Source: Bigelowiella natans CCMP2755 (taxonomy: Eukaryota > Cercozoa > Chlorarachniophyceae). Taken from it: DNA of 64,000 nucleotides. The notes beneath the pieces were generated by a model. The model worked only from the letters and a program-made list of their open reading frames with translations. It searched no databases and was not told where the DNA came from. Where the stretch lies: positions 1 through 64,000 of the forward strand of contig ADNK01003381.1 in the NCBI GenBank assembly GCA_000320545.1, read 5' to 3'. Position numbers and translations under genes: made by a program. Numbering within the stretch: position 1 is the first letter of the stretch; each line of letters opens with the position of its first letter. Below are positions 31,590-43,775 of the stretch, in pieces.

Positions 31590-33161
31590 ATGAGCTGGCT
31601 GCCTGTAGTATCCCAATTGAAATCTTTAGTGCAAGTCATTAGCGGAGACGCTGAAGGCGCTCGACGCACGCAGAAGGAGTTCGTTGAAACATGCCCTGTC
31701 GTGTCGCAAGTTACCTCGCTGGTTCATGCTGTCAAAGGAGATAAGAAGAAAGCTAGAGAGACACAGAAGAAATTCGGCGCTACCATGGGCTCTGTAGTTG
31801 ACTCGATTCCAGTAGTTGGTCACGCTAAGGGGGCCATTCACTATGCTTGCGGGGACAAGAAAGGTGGCCACAACGCTATGAATGCTGCGTCTCGAACAAC
31901 AGCGACAGTTGCAGGCGGAGCGGTAGGATTTATGGCTGGAGGTCCTGTAGGAACATATGTTGGTGGGCTTGCAGGTGGCCAGGCTTACGATGGGACCGCT
32001 ACAGCGATCGCAAGTGCCAAAAACAAAAGCTACACGCCAAAAGGTAATTAGCCCAATTTTCTGCCAAAATCGGCCTAATTTTCCGTCAAAACCCTAATCC
32101 TAGCCCCCGACCCTAACCCTGTAGGCTCGTGGTCAACCATCCACCAAGCCATCCATGGAGATGAACGGGGCAAACGGGGCGGGCCAATTTTTGACGCTGC
32201 AATGACGCTGGCCTTGGATGCCGTCTCGGGACGAGCTGGCGGGGAGATTGTCCGGACGATGAAGCTGCCAAAGAGGGGCGCTTCGGAGAAGCTTGACATG
32301 CGGTACAAGGTTAACCGTGCCGAAGCTGGCGTTGAAGCAGGTTTCAAGGTAGACGGGACGCCAGATCTCCGATTCGCGGATGCTTCCAGGAACGGAGCTG
32401 TGAAAGCAAAGCCTGTCCACGTTCCAAAGAAGAGCGCTGTCGTTGCAAAACGTGTTGCGAGGGCCACGACGAAGACGGATGCTAAGCTGCTCGAAGCAGC
32501 AAAGTTGTTAAGAGTTGCAGCGCACGTTCTTGAAGAAATCGCTGCTAAAACTGGACAGGGAAGACCTGCATCTACGATGACGCGCACGCAGATAGTTGCT
32601 GCTAAAGCGTGCAATGCGTCTTACAAAGACGCGAAGGAACGATGCACTTTTGATGACTACGAGTATCAGCGGAACCTTTCGGATGCGCAGATAGCGGTTT
32701 GGAAACACTTGCAGAAGAAAGAAGTGCTGGTGGCGTTCCGAGGATCCACTACTGCTCGTGACTTTCTCGTGGAAGACGTGGCTATCGTCCTTCAGCAAGA
32801 GAGTTGGTGCAGCAGATTTGAAAGCAGCAATTTCATCAAACAGCTGCAAGACAAGTACCCAGGCCATAAACTTATTCTCACTGGACATTCACTCGGGGGG
32901 AGGATCGCAATAAAAACAGCTATGCGATTCCCTACGATTGTGGAAAAGATCGTAACATTCAACGAGGGCACTGCTTCTGAGCGCCTGAAGTTGAAATCCG
33001 AATTGAAACAAAAGTTGGAGGTGTGTCGTGTTCCTGGCGACTTTGTGTCTGCAAACTGGACTGCTGGAAGAGTTCTAGTCGAAGTGATGCGAGCTCCGGG
33101 AGCGAATTGCCACACGATATCGAATTTTCTAACAAATGGAACTGCTACGGCAGATCGGTAG
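31590..33161 (+). CDS. Class 3 lipase-like protein with N-terminal PVVSQ/GD-TQ domain, about 496 aa
   Basis: Exons 31590-32043 and 32125-33161; the 81-nt intron closes in phase. The N-terminal 150 residues contain two copies of PVVSQ...SLV...GD...AR.TQK.F, then PVVGHAKGAIHY and a Gly-rich hydrophobic segment (AGGAVGFMAGGPVGTYVGG) that could insert in membranes. The second half is an alpha/beta hydrolase of the lipase class 3 type: VAFRGSTTARDF, then TGHSLGGRIA with the likely nucleophile Ser near residue 407, an Asp in RVPGDFV and a His in GANCHTI as the rest of the triad. No signal peptide is evident. It probably hydrolyses an ester lipid at a membrane. The intron carries CCCTAA telomere-like units. 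Compared with neighbours it is intron-poor. Confidence 0.82.
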
Positions 33162-34331
33162 CCCAAAAGGATTAACACCGAATTTTTTAACATGCCTGTT
33201 GAAGAAGGCACTGGGACAGAAGTGAGAGAAATGCATGTGAAATGTCAATGAAAACTTAGAATGATTGTACACAAAAGACCTCGTAACTACGGCACCGCCA
33301 GGAAGTTGAAATGCGCATGCATGGTCGCATACAACGCAATGAGCGAGCCTCAACTTAGCTCATTCGCAATCTGTGTGACCACAGATTGGTACTTTGTGCG
33401 CCTTTGTGGCGCTGATAAACCTGAACAATTTTCGCGCCAGATTGTATTGATAGCTTCGATCATGCGCTTCATCGCAGGAAAATACGATCCATTGGTTGCG
33501 TGCTGACAGCGATCGAGTGTCAACACATTTCATAATTTTAATTATCGTGACGCAATGGCAAATAACAACATCAACATCAAAGCATAAAATTACTTTAATA
33601 TGTCGATCGCATGAAAATAGTCGCATCTTAGGCAAATAAATGCGCTATCAGCGTACGTACATTGTATAAAATCAAATGTCTTATGCTACTAGCTCACATG
33701 CTCGTCAGAAAATAAAATGAGCTCTCTAAGAAGAGGCCTTTCTTAATCACAAGTTTTTTCTTATTCATACACTGCGTGCCTGAGTTCAAAAATTAACATG
33801 GCATCAATCAAGTCCGCACATTTCTAATGTAATCTAGCAGTTCTATGCTCCCTTCGTCGTCCCTAATGCCTTCTTAAGATTAAAGAGCTTGCGTCTACCA
33901 TCTCCACAGCATCTGGACCTGTTCGTACGGTGCAAATGTTAATCTTAAAGGGATTTTGGGTTCTTGATTCAATCATGCAACAACTACTTTGGTGACTGTG
34001 TGTTGATCATATATTAGTGCATGACTGTGTGCAGTCGCATTACATATGCAGGGGTCAATAATGCTGTCGATTTGGGAGGCGCGATCAATGAGATCGAAGG
34101 ATATTGCGGTGTCCTTGCTTAGCTTTGAAACTTTATCACAATTCTTCCACTCATCATAGAATTTGGGTGTTTCTCGCGCCTTTTTAGATATAATTGTAAA
34201 AAGTGAGAATACTTAGAAAATCTACGCTCATTACAGCTACCATCAACATCTCTCTATAAATTTTAAGATAAAAATCCCAGTATAAACTAGGATGTAAATT
34301 GTTCCATCGCAACGCAGGCACTGCTCGAGAT
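33162..34331. other. Convergent intergenic region, no gene recognised
   Basis: Between the 3' ends of the lipase and VWD-like genes. 33250-33700 is moderately rich in GCATG, CGATCG and TGCGC words; the rest is AT-rich. Open frames (33261-33506 on +, 33360-33635 on -) lack protein-like composition. Confidence 0.5.
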
Positions 34332-35198
34332 CTACAATATAGCATAAGTACAACTGTCATTACACCCTACTGCTATGATCACCTCTGAGTTGCGTTTCAT
34401 GAGCTTCCAGAAGCGATGGCTCATCTTTGGACAGGCCACGCTGCTGCTGCTGCTGCTACTGCTGCTGTTTTCAGATGCAACAGCATTTTGGTTACCGTTG
34501 GACGATTTTTGCATGCTCTGACACAGTCCTTCGACTGACCCAGAGAATGGCGGGGACGATATCTCCAGGTCTAGGAAAAACCGCCGTTGTCTCACCATGA
34601 GAGTCACCTCGTCGGCCATACAGGTGCAAGTTAGTGAGCTTTCAGTCGGGTCGGTAGCCCCACAGTTAGGGTCAAACGATTCGGGTGGAATTCGCGAACC
34701 GAGAGCAGTCAGCTCCTCCCTCTCATCCAGATAAAAGCGGACGACGGGGTTTCCGTTCTCTGCGGGATCTGCCTGCACGATGACCACCCCCATCCCGCAC
34801 TTGAAAGCTGCCGACGTCACGAAGGACACAACGCCTTTCGCGTTGCTGACCTTGTCCACACAAGACCCCAGTCGTGTGCCCCCCTCTCCCGAGTCGTCTG
34901 TGAAGCTCGATAGCAGGAACTCTCCGCATGCCGTGTAGTCAAACTTGGGACCTCCAAATGGGGTGATGTGCGGGTCGCCAATCACCTTGCACACCATTGT
35001 TTCCTCGTCTCCGCTTTGGACCTGCTGCTGTTCTGATAGCGACGTCGAGTTGCCCCGCCCGCCCCTCGTTGGAAGCATAGCGGCAGGGGTGCGCTCTATT
35101 GTGGCTAGCTCGATCCCATTGCTCGCTTGTTGCCAAGAGCCTGAAGCGGACGTTGCAAGGCACGCCGCCAAGGCGAGAGACAACACGCTCTTACTCAT
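34332..35198 (-). CDS. Secreted VWD-like protein, about 288 aa
   Basis: I chose ATG at 35198, just after a splice acceptor (GCGCAG), because it gives a clean signal peptide (MSKSVLSLALAACLATSASG); the longer frame starts at 35222. The body opens with CKVIGDPHITPFGG, the GDPH signature of von Willebrand factor type D modules, followed by paired Cys residues (CGEFLL, GSCVD, KCGMG, NCGA, CTCMA, GLCQSM) consistent with disulfides. A Ser run encoded by GCT/GCA triplets at 34440-34470 precedes the C-terminus. It is probably an extracellular or cell-surface protein. The coding part is a single exon. Only a partial VWD domain is present, so the function is open. Confidence 0.8.
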   Translation of the reverse strand: MSKSVLSLALAACLATSASGSWQQASNGIELATIERTPAAMLPTRGGRGNSTSLSEQQQVQSGDEETMVCKVIGDPHITPFGGPKFDYTACGEFLLSSFTDDSGEGGTRLGSCVDKVSNAKGVVSFVTSAAFKCGMGVVIVQADPAENGNPVVRFYLDEREELTALGSRIPPESFDPNCGATDPTESSLTCTCMADEVTLMVRQRRFFLDLEISSPPFSGSVEGLCQSMQKSSNGNQNAVASENSSSSSSSSSVACPKMSHRFWKLMKRNSEVIIAVGCNDSCTYAIL

Positions 35199-37014
35199 AC
35201 TTCCTGCGCAAACATAGGTCACAAGATTTCAGATCACTTTCCCCATTAAATACCCAACTGATCGCCTATTTGAAGCAGGCACGAACTATGTAATGTCGGT
35301 TATGTGCATGGGTGGACGTGGATGGGTGGGGGGACAGGACCTGAGTTCTGTTTCAATACCGAAACTCGGGAGTTTGATAATGGGGAGGCGTTTCTTCCGA
35401 TACGACATGCAAACGGCCAATCCTTACCAGAAGAATCGCCTGCATTTCCTCCGATTTTATCGATGGCGTAGTATTAGCAAAAGATACTTGCAAATACCGA
35501 AGCCGATCCTTAAAACTTCCTTAATTTCTCTCGCTGATCCTGCGACAATCGAATCTCAATGTCGTAGTGGAAGAATCTAGGTTGTTTTTGGTCCCAAATA
35601 TCTCCGCTTCAGAAGTTGACGGGACGACGTTTCACAAAGGTCAAGGACCCCAAACGAGGTTCGCATGTGACAATGTTCATTGTTCACAAAGGTCAAGGAC
35701 CCCAAACGAGGTTCGCATGTGACAATGAAGACTCAATCAGAATGAGCAACTTGCTTCTCGAACAGATTCCTAAGCAGATGCACCGGACGTGTTGCACATC
35801 TCCTCTTGCCCACAGCATCCCGATCGAAAAACCTGACAGCTGACATTCACCTTTTGCATGAGTCGGAAGGAGAAGCAATGCCTGACATGAAAAAATCGAT
35901 GCATTGCAACAATGTGCGCTTTGGGGAAAGCCACATGAAATGACACCTTTCAGAATCAAGTTCAAGGCAGCTGTTCTTGCTGATTGACTCCACTCCAACG
36001 GACCAATTGATGGCTGCACAATTGCAGGCCTAGTTGCAGCAATTGCAACGTGTTTTTGCGATCCAGTTGCAATTGGAGCCATTGACGTCTCTGTGAGAAG
36101 CAACAGTCGGTGCCTGTTGTGAGAAACTTCAGTTTCGTTCTGGGACTCATAAAACCGAAGAACATCGGGCCAGAATTTGCAATCTGCCCTCGAGGTGCTG
36201 CGTTTCGAACACTGCTGCAAACGTCAGTTGGAACCTGGACACATTCCAACTGTGCCAACAATTGACAGACAATTCACCTAGCCTTGACTCATCATCCTTG
36301 GCTTCCTCAGATGCAAGATGTTGGCTAGTTGTGTTGCTCACTGCCAACAGGGCGCTGACAAGTCCTTGCAACGAGTGTTGTTGAGGCTCTGCTGCATGCT
36401 GACGCCTGTCTCCCATGTGGTTCTGGCGCATGTAGATTTGATCAACGCTTTGTTCATTGTTCATTGTTCGCATCCCTTGACACGAAGACAGGGCACAGCC
36501 ATGGAAACCAGCAGTGACGACGTCGCGGCCGCGCGTTCTCTGCCACCGCACATGGAGGAACTGTTTAGAAAATGCAAATTCCTTCGATGAAGCAGACATT
36601 TCATGAAACAAGCATGTGAGATTCCTTGCTGTTCGTGCCAGCGTGTCAGGTGTGTTGTGACTGAGTGTTGAAGTTTGGTTTTCAACGGTTGGATGTTCGC
36701 GCGGCCGCGGTGCATGCACATGACTCAACCGTGTTTGTTCGTTTGTGCTTGTCGCTTGTCCAAATCGCAATGCAGATATAAGCGCTGGCAAGGCTAGCTA
36801 GAAAGGCATCACCCGATGCGATTGCATCTGCGCATCAAAATGTCACTGCATTTTGACCTTGTTCAATCCTACATGCCATGGATTGTGAGTTCATGTAGCG
36901 CGCACGCAGAGAGCCGAAGAATTCGACCCTCGTGTTGCAACAGCAGGACAGGTTGGTGTGTTCAGAACGAAGTGATTGATTTCTTCAATTGAACATGACA
37001 ACATTGCATTCAAT
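35199..37014. other. Intergenic region with a 52-bp tandem duplication and a CATG-rich island
   Basis: TGCGACA at 35541 lies about 340 bp upstream of the VWD-like start. A 45-bp block at 35631-35675 is repeated at 35683-35727. From about 35860 to 37010 the sequence is rich in TTGCA, CAATTG, CATG and GCGGCCGC words with no supported gene; the open frame at 36147-36791 (-) has no protein-like pattern. Confidence 0.5.
35631..35727. repeat. Tandem direct repeat, 45-bp copies 52 bp apart
   Basis: TTCACAAAGGTCAAGGACCC starts both copies (35631 and 35683) and both end GCATGTGACAATG; I see no mismatch between them. Confidence 0.9.
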
Positions 37015-37157
37015 TCACGAAGTGTCTGCACCTGTCTGCTTCACTTGGACAACTACACCACCTCCTAGAGCAGATCTTGATCGAAATATCCTCAGCTCTT
37101 TGTCCAGATAAAGTATCTAATGGTTCATAGAAAAAGTTTTCAACACACGCGCGCGCG

Positions 37158-37188
<31 letters not shown>

Positions 37189-38367
37189 ATATGTGTGTGT
37201 GTACATATATGTGTACATGTATTTACATATGTGTATCATGGTAACACAATGTACAATAGGCATTTCTAAAAGACCACACCTCGAATGAGCCTTTCCCTTG
37301 AATCGGGAGCTTGAGAGTTCTTTTCCCTTCCGCCTCTTTGGCACCAGCACCGGTTTCACCAGCCGCCCAGCTAATGGCCCCGCCTTCGATGGAGGCTTCG
37401 ACCAAAACTGGGCTCACAAACGCTTCGGATCCAGGGTAATTTGTTGGGCGAGACGTGATAGAAAAAGCGCCCTCGGCAACAATCGACACGCCATTGAGAA
37501 AGTTAACGGAGTTCCGCACCGTGCTGAGTAAGGAATGATAGCAAGTTTAATCATATAAATACGTTGATATGCGACTGTCTGTGCGCGCGCGCGCGCGCGG
37601 TTTGAAATGAAGACGAAGAGAACCTATTTTCTGAAGAGAAATCTTGATACGCAGAGGCCTTTTGAGGGCGGGGCCGGAAGGCCTTCCACGGTAGAAGCCC
37701 TTCCTCCTACACAGTTCATATATGTTTTTTAGGAAACAATTCAAAGTGAATATGTATCTAGCCTCTTTTCAGTAACTAGCGCACAATGCCGATATTCGCT
37801 GGTACCCATATCACTCGCCAAGAGCCGTCCAGATCCCTGATGCACACCAAACGCGCACGGAAATGAGCAGCCATATGTACACGCTATTCAACCGCAGATG
37901 TACATCGAGGCACATAACAATAACTAAAAATGTTTTAACGCGTATTTCAACGCCATCAAACTCATTCTATTGTATCCATAAAATGACATTGTAGAGTAAA
38001 CAGGTATTCCCCCCCCCTCCCCAGGACAAGTTGTTTATCCTCAAAGCAGAACCTCGGACAAATAGTCGTCGGAAGGCTAATAAGTCCTTGCACAAGGCTG
38101 CGGCATCGATTGGCGTCCTCCTCCCCTCCCTCTTCCGCGAGAAGAAGCGCCTTGAGCTCCTTGCCCCACTCGGATGCGACCGCATCGTTTCGAGATCTAA
38201 CAAACATCCAACTGTGATCTTTGCATGCTCAATGGTATGATAATATATATATGATGAATCCAGAACTATGGAAAACACGTTCGGATACGTCATTCGTCAA
38301 GCGATATGACTTAGGCTTTTATGAGGCCAATCATGGTAAATACTTCATTGAATGGAAATAATATACG

Positions 38368-38435
<68 letters not shown>

Positions 38436-38675
38436 CACATATCCACCCGAGAGGAACATTGGCGACTGCATCCAATGGCGGAGGGGGGAACGGAGCAGCT
38501 AGTCGAAGTAGAGAGGAGAGAAGCTGCGGAGGGGGGGTGGGGAGGAGAGCGGATGCTGCGACATCCCAATCCGCTATTGTAAACTCATCTCTCTGGAACC
38601 GTATCAGGCCCTGAAACGTTTATCAAAGGGGTATTACATATAACTGCGGACATGTTTTTTTACAAAACGCACACA

Positions 38676-38709
<34 letters not shown>

Positions 38710-39762
38710 TAGTACATTTGATAGTTTTTGCGTCTTGACTACTACCGTATCTTCGTCGATTTTGTAGAAGGTTTTGACAAGGTATGGCTTGATGCGCGGG
38801 TTCGTGGGCAAATTCACCCTGGCGTCGAGGTACCATGTTACCTTTGATAATGCAAATCACACTCACACAAACACACACACACACACACACAAACACAAAT
38901 GACGCGCGCCCATATATATATATATATATAATATAGTATAAGTTTTCACTCATATTATGTCCAAAGATATCTTCAATTTATACCCCACCATTATCGTAGA
39001 GCTGTCAATTGGTGCCACGTCGATGACCTGCATAACGGCGCCACCCTCCCCCTATTTAGAGTATTTGTGTACACGTGTGGTCCCGTGTGCGCGCGATTTT
39101 CTGCGGTGGCGTGTGCATGCGCCTCGTTACCTGCGTGAAGAATCTTGCAACGCCCCTTGCGTATTCGTCGAGAGAAGATGCAGACACGGAGGGGTCGGAG
39201 AATCTGTTTTGTATGCAAATGCCGCCAGTGATGTGATGGATGGGCGAATGGATGTCGCCTGGTCGAACCACTAAGTGGCCTCCTGCTTCTCTTTCTTCTA
39301 CCACTACGCCTACTACGACTCCTACTACGAATATAGTAGATCTTCTACACTACTTACGCAAATTCATCGAGGAAGAGCCTGCTATCCACCTGCCCTGTGA
39401 CAAACCTAGTCAACATGGAATAATAACATGGAATAATCCTTACAAATTGGAAGGGGAAGCTCGTGTTGCTAGCACACAACAATCACCCCTCCTCCACCAT
39501 GCACACGTATATACAGACACACACACTCGCACACAGCAGTGAAGTCAAATGAAACACATCGTCGCCTCGATCTGGGGAGCGCTGCGCTACGAGCCAAAAC
39601 TGCTACTATGACGATGACGACGACGATGATGATGATGATGATGATGATTATGGCGTCGACGGCAATTTCAGCTATCAGTAGTACCAGCTACGTTCTTGCA
39701 ATCCTAATCACCAGTGGCATTGCAAAAACACGTATTGTTAATATAGGAAGATCGCGCATTAT

Positions 39763-39802
<40 letters not shown>

Positions 39803-40284
39803 GAATCATAACAACCTCGATAAACTTCAAGGCATAGAGCCTCCATCGTCAAACCGGACGCTTTCGCCTGCGAGTCCTGTGCGCTGGCAGAAGCAATTTC
39901 CTCGTACGATAATGATCCCCCTCCCTCGACCGTGTTGCCTCGAGACGTTCCCTGCTTGAGCCCGGCTGGGAGAATGGCGTTGAAAAACGCTGTGACCGGG
40001 TCTTTGCTCTCACCGATAGGCGAAGACGATGAAGAAGACAGCGGTTTCTCCTCTTCAGAATCCTCTCCCATCCTCTGCTCTGCCCTGGTGAAAAGCGGGG
40101 CTAGTTGTGGCCGAGCGACGGAATTTTGGCTGCTCCATCGACGACGATGGCGGAGTCGACTCTGCAGGATGATGCGCCCTCCCCTCACACTTCGGCCATC
40201 CCTAGTCGGTATCATAGACGAAGATCCCGACGAGCAGACCGCCATAACGAGCAGAAGGGACAGGGGACGGCCGCCACCCACCAT
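37015..40284 (-). CDS. Plastid-type protein: SnoaL/NTF2-like domain fused to PAP/fibrillin domain, about 501 aa, 10 exons
   Basis: Start ATG at 40284. Exons 39816-40284, 39358-39394, 39131-39203, 38989-39027, 38716-38841, 38447-38610, 38028-38196, 37624-37706, 37280-37523 and 37015-37116 all join in phase; the donor at 38028 is the weakest call. The N-terminus is a signal peptide (RPLSLLLVMAVCSSGSSS) followed by an Arg/Ser-rich stretch, a bipartite plastid leader as in secondary-plastid algae. Residues about 140-245 resemble SnoaL/DUF2358-type domains (SRLFLDEF, YARGV, VTWYLDARVNLP, IKPY). The C-terminal 140 residues resemble plastid lipid-associated protein/fibrillin (VRNSVNF, AEGAF, LKLPIQGKGSFE, then LYLDKELRIFR). 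The likely site is the plastid, binding lipid or isoprenoid. The promoter is shared with the hydrolase at 40732. Confidence 0.83.
38370..39800. repeat. Intronic (TA)n, (CA)n, (GAT)n and (GA)n runs
   Basis: (TA)n at about 38371-38401, (CA)n at 38402-38432, 38670-38709 and 38873-38893, (TA)n at 38912-38931, (GAT)n at 39624-39649 and (GA)n at 39766-39801, all in introns of the plastid-type gene. Confidence 0.85.
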
Positions 40285-40731
40285 CGTCGTGCCACGTGGA
40301 CAGATGGAGAAATGCGTTTGTGAGCACCACACGGCCAGGGGAAGACCAGTTTTCCACCTCGCGACAGCAAAACATCGGGGAAAATCTAAAATCTCCTGGA
40401 TATGCCTTCTGCGACAACTCGTTCCATCACCAGCCGTATAGGAACTATTTCGTAGGATATTTCTCGGTTGATTGCGTGGCATCTGTGTGAACGACCAGGC
40501 CCGCTGATTCCAGTGCTGGCGATTTCAGAAAGTGGGTTTTACTTCGCTGCAGGGAAATACATCCTAAATCCGTTGGCCCAGAATTTACCCTGGAACCCGT
40601 AGCTAGATTTTCCGCGATTTTGGGATAAAAAGTAGATTTCGATGTTGTCGTTCAGTAAAAAAAAGGCCCATTTTTTTACTATAAATTCCTGCCGAGGCTG
40701 CCGAAGCTCGTCGTCCCCCCCCGCTTGCACG
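40285..40731. promoter_or_regulatory. Short divergent promoter region
   Basis: 447 bp between the start codons of the plastid-type gene (-) and the alpha/beta hydrolase (+), with TGCGACA at 40410. Both genes must be controlled from here. Confidence 0.5.
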
Positions 40732-41726
40732 ATGATGCATGCGCAGCTGCTACTGCAGCTGCTGCTGCGCTACGTGCTGTGGTTCTTTGGAGGTTCAACT
40801 GCAATCGTTTTTGCGGCGAAGTTCTATCTCTCCTTTCCGAGCTCGAGGCCCCTCCCAAGCTTTATGGGTAAATTGACAACAAACTGTGAGTCAGACAACG
40901 TCGATGCGAAATGGCGACGATTACTCGAATGCCGCGTGTTATTCTTTAGATATTCTGCCCCCCCCCCACTATTTCTGAATTCTATAGAACCTGACGCTAA
41001 AAAGAGAACGAAGTTTCCCGGGAGACCGCAGGTCAGCCATTCCTTATTACTTGTTTTCATGTGTGTCGTTGTGCGTGGTTCGGCTTTTTCTACCTCTGCA
41101 CCTCAAATAGCTGACATTTTTCCTATCCAAAGGCCGCGAAAGAGATGAAGAAAAGGGGATTCTCTTCGCAGATCGTTGGGGTTGGTCGCAACAACACTGC
41201 AAGGATTCACTACAAGATATTCGGTGAGCCTTGTCATTTATTCGTTGGAGTGGGAAGATCGGTACAAATCCCCCAAAATTCACTTCTCAGGCAACGATGA
41301 TCAAAAGAGGAAATTAGTCCTCTGCATGGGTCTAGGTGCCAGAGGAGATTTGTGGCAGGTGGCAATCTTTTGGCATGGAAAATACATTTATTGTGGTTAA
41401 GGCCGATGCATTCCTGAGTTTGTTTCAGAAACATCAGCAGCTATTCTTCTCATGCACATGTATCTCATGCACATGTACCACACGCTTATGAGACTACCCC
41501 CGCCAATTTGGCATTTTCAACCCGATTGAGAGAGGAAAACAAACGTCCCTCCTCTCCTCCCACTGCCCGTTCGTTATACTCAGGGTATACTGAAGCGCTT
41601 GGTTGGAGAATTCCAAATTCTTGTGATGGACAATAGGTTCGAATATTGGTGCTGCTGGGTATTGTTGTTGAGAGCCAGAGAAAGAGATATTCGAGTGTGG
41701 ATACTAGAGAGCACATATACTCAGTC

Positions 41727-41760
<34 letters not shown>

Positions 41761-41833
41761 TGAAAACATACTGATACTGGGTTGATTGGCTTGGCGATTT
41801 TGTTTCTATTTCTCCCTCCTCTTAATTCTTTAC

Positions 41834-41907
<74 letters not shown>

Positions 41908-42540
41908 TTCTTTCTTTGTGTATGTGGTCTTCTTCATGGATCGGTCAAAAAGGGGGGTGGGGGAATCGACTGCTGAGTCCTCTCTAAGGTGTGGTGGATA
42001 CTCTTGAGAAAATAGAGCTATCAGCGGCACGAGAAAAGCACTGGAAACATAGAAAGCACTAGGATATGCATCGCCCAAACCACACTCATACTACCACCAA
42101 TCTAGTTGTCATTTGCAACCGGAACAATGTGCATTGTAGATACGGCTTCTTCATCCGCTCAGAAATTAAGATACTATTCATCACCGTTGCTGTTGCAATT
42201 CCCCCCCCCCCCTCCCCACCATCCTCTCCCTCCTCCTCCTCCTTCGCCGATTTCCCTCCATAGATTTGGTCTATACACCATAAAAATGATGGCGCAGGTA
42301 GTTCGCACACATCATGAGACCTTCATAGTGCATTTGCTTATTGTGTCCTTATCATCTTCTTCCTCTTCCCTCCCCCCCCCCCCCCCCCCCTTCCTCCTAG
42401 GACACTCTCGAGGTGCTCGATTCCGTGGGCTGGAAAAACTTTAACGTAGTCGGCCATTCGATGGGAGGAATGGTTGCTCATGCACACACCACGCACGCAC
42501 TCGCTCACTAACATATTAATGTGCCATAAATTAGTAGATA

Positions 42541-42571
<31 letters not shown>

Positions 42572-43723
42572 TTATATATTTATCTCCTCTGAGACATCTT
42601 CATCACCCTTCCTCCTCGTACAATGCTATGTGGCTTTAGGTCGCCTTGGAGTTGTGTTTACTGTGTGGTAGTAAGTCTGCGAGAAGTAGGAGCATCAGCC
42701 GCGTTCGAAGCCTCATGCTGCTCAATACGCATGCCGGAGGGTAATTGTATTCCATGAATGATGATGATGATGATGATGATGATATTGATGATGGAAAACA
42801 ATGATGATAATAACGATGGTGGTGGTGGTGGTGGTGGTGGTGAGAAAGAATGAATGAAATAGATGTTGATATTTAGCATGTGTATATTAAAACACTCGCA
42901 AATTTACCAAAACTCCTCGCCCCTCCTCCTCCCCCTTCCCACACACGTTCACCTCCTCATATATCAACAATATGTTTGTCTTCTCGTTGGCTTATTCCAT
43001 CATCATCATCAGCATCATCATCAGCATCATCATCATCATCATCATCACTGTTTTCTTCAGATACATCTCTCTTCCTTCGTGGTACTTCATTCTCACAAAG
43101 ATCAAGATGATTCTTCGCCCGAAAATACTCGAGTTCGCGGTAGGCAGCCAGGCGGAGCAGCAGCAGTAGTATTAGTAGCCTAGCGGTACCACAACCATGA
43201 AGGCACGAGAGAGAGGAAGATATGAAGAGACCCCGTCCTGAATATATTGCACGCTGCGCTGCTTCTTCGCTTTTGTGTGCTTCTGAGATCGCAGGAGGTC
43301 CTCTCATCATTTTTTATTCTAAATATGTGTACTATATCTTCACCAGCTGCCGGATAACATGCAGCTGATGCACGGCTCCGATATCATAGAGAACCCGAAA
43401 GAGTAATCACACAAAAATTAGAGCATGAACCAATCTTTGTGCGGCCGTTGCGCGAGTACTAAGGAGTGAGTGGGTGGGTGTGTGCGGATTGGGTGGAAAG
43501 GGTGAGTCATCTTTCATAAAACTTCCAAAAGTAAATCGTCGTCATGGATGGCGATAATGCGGGACAAATGCGCGATTTCTGTTCACAGGTACAGGAGAAT
43601 ATGGGGTGATAAGTTCCACGACAAGGTAGACGATGATAACGACCGATGATCACGACGACGATGACCTATAATGAAGATTAGATCAAATGTAAAAATGCGT
43701 ATACAGGTGTGAGTGTGTGGAAG

Positions 43724-43775
<52 letters not shown>

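Noticed and set aside
36147-36791. 214-codon open frame on the - strand
   Set aside because: Low-complexity-free but without any conserved-looking block, inside a CATG-rich island and overlapped by other open frames of equal quality; probably chance.
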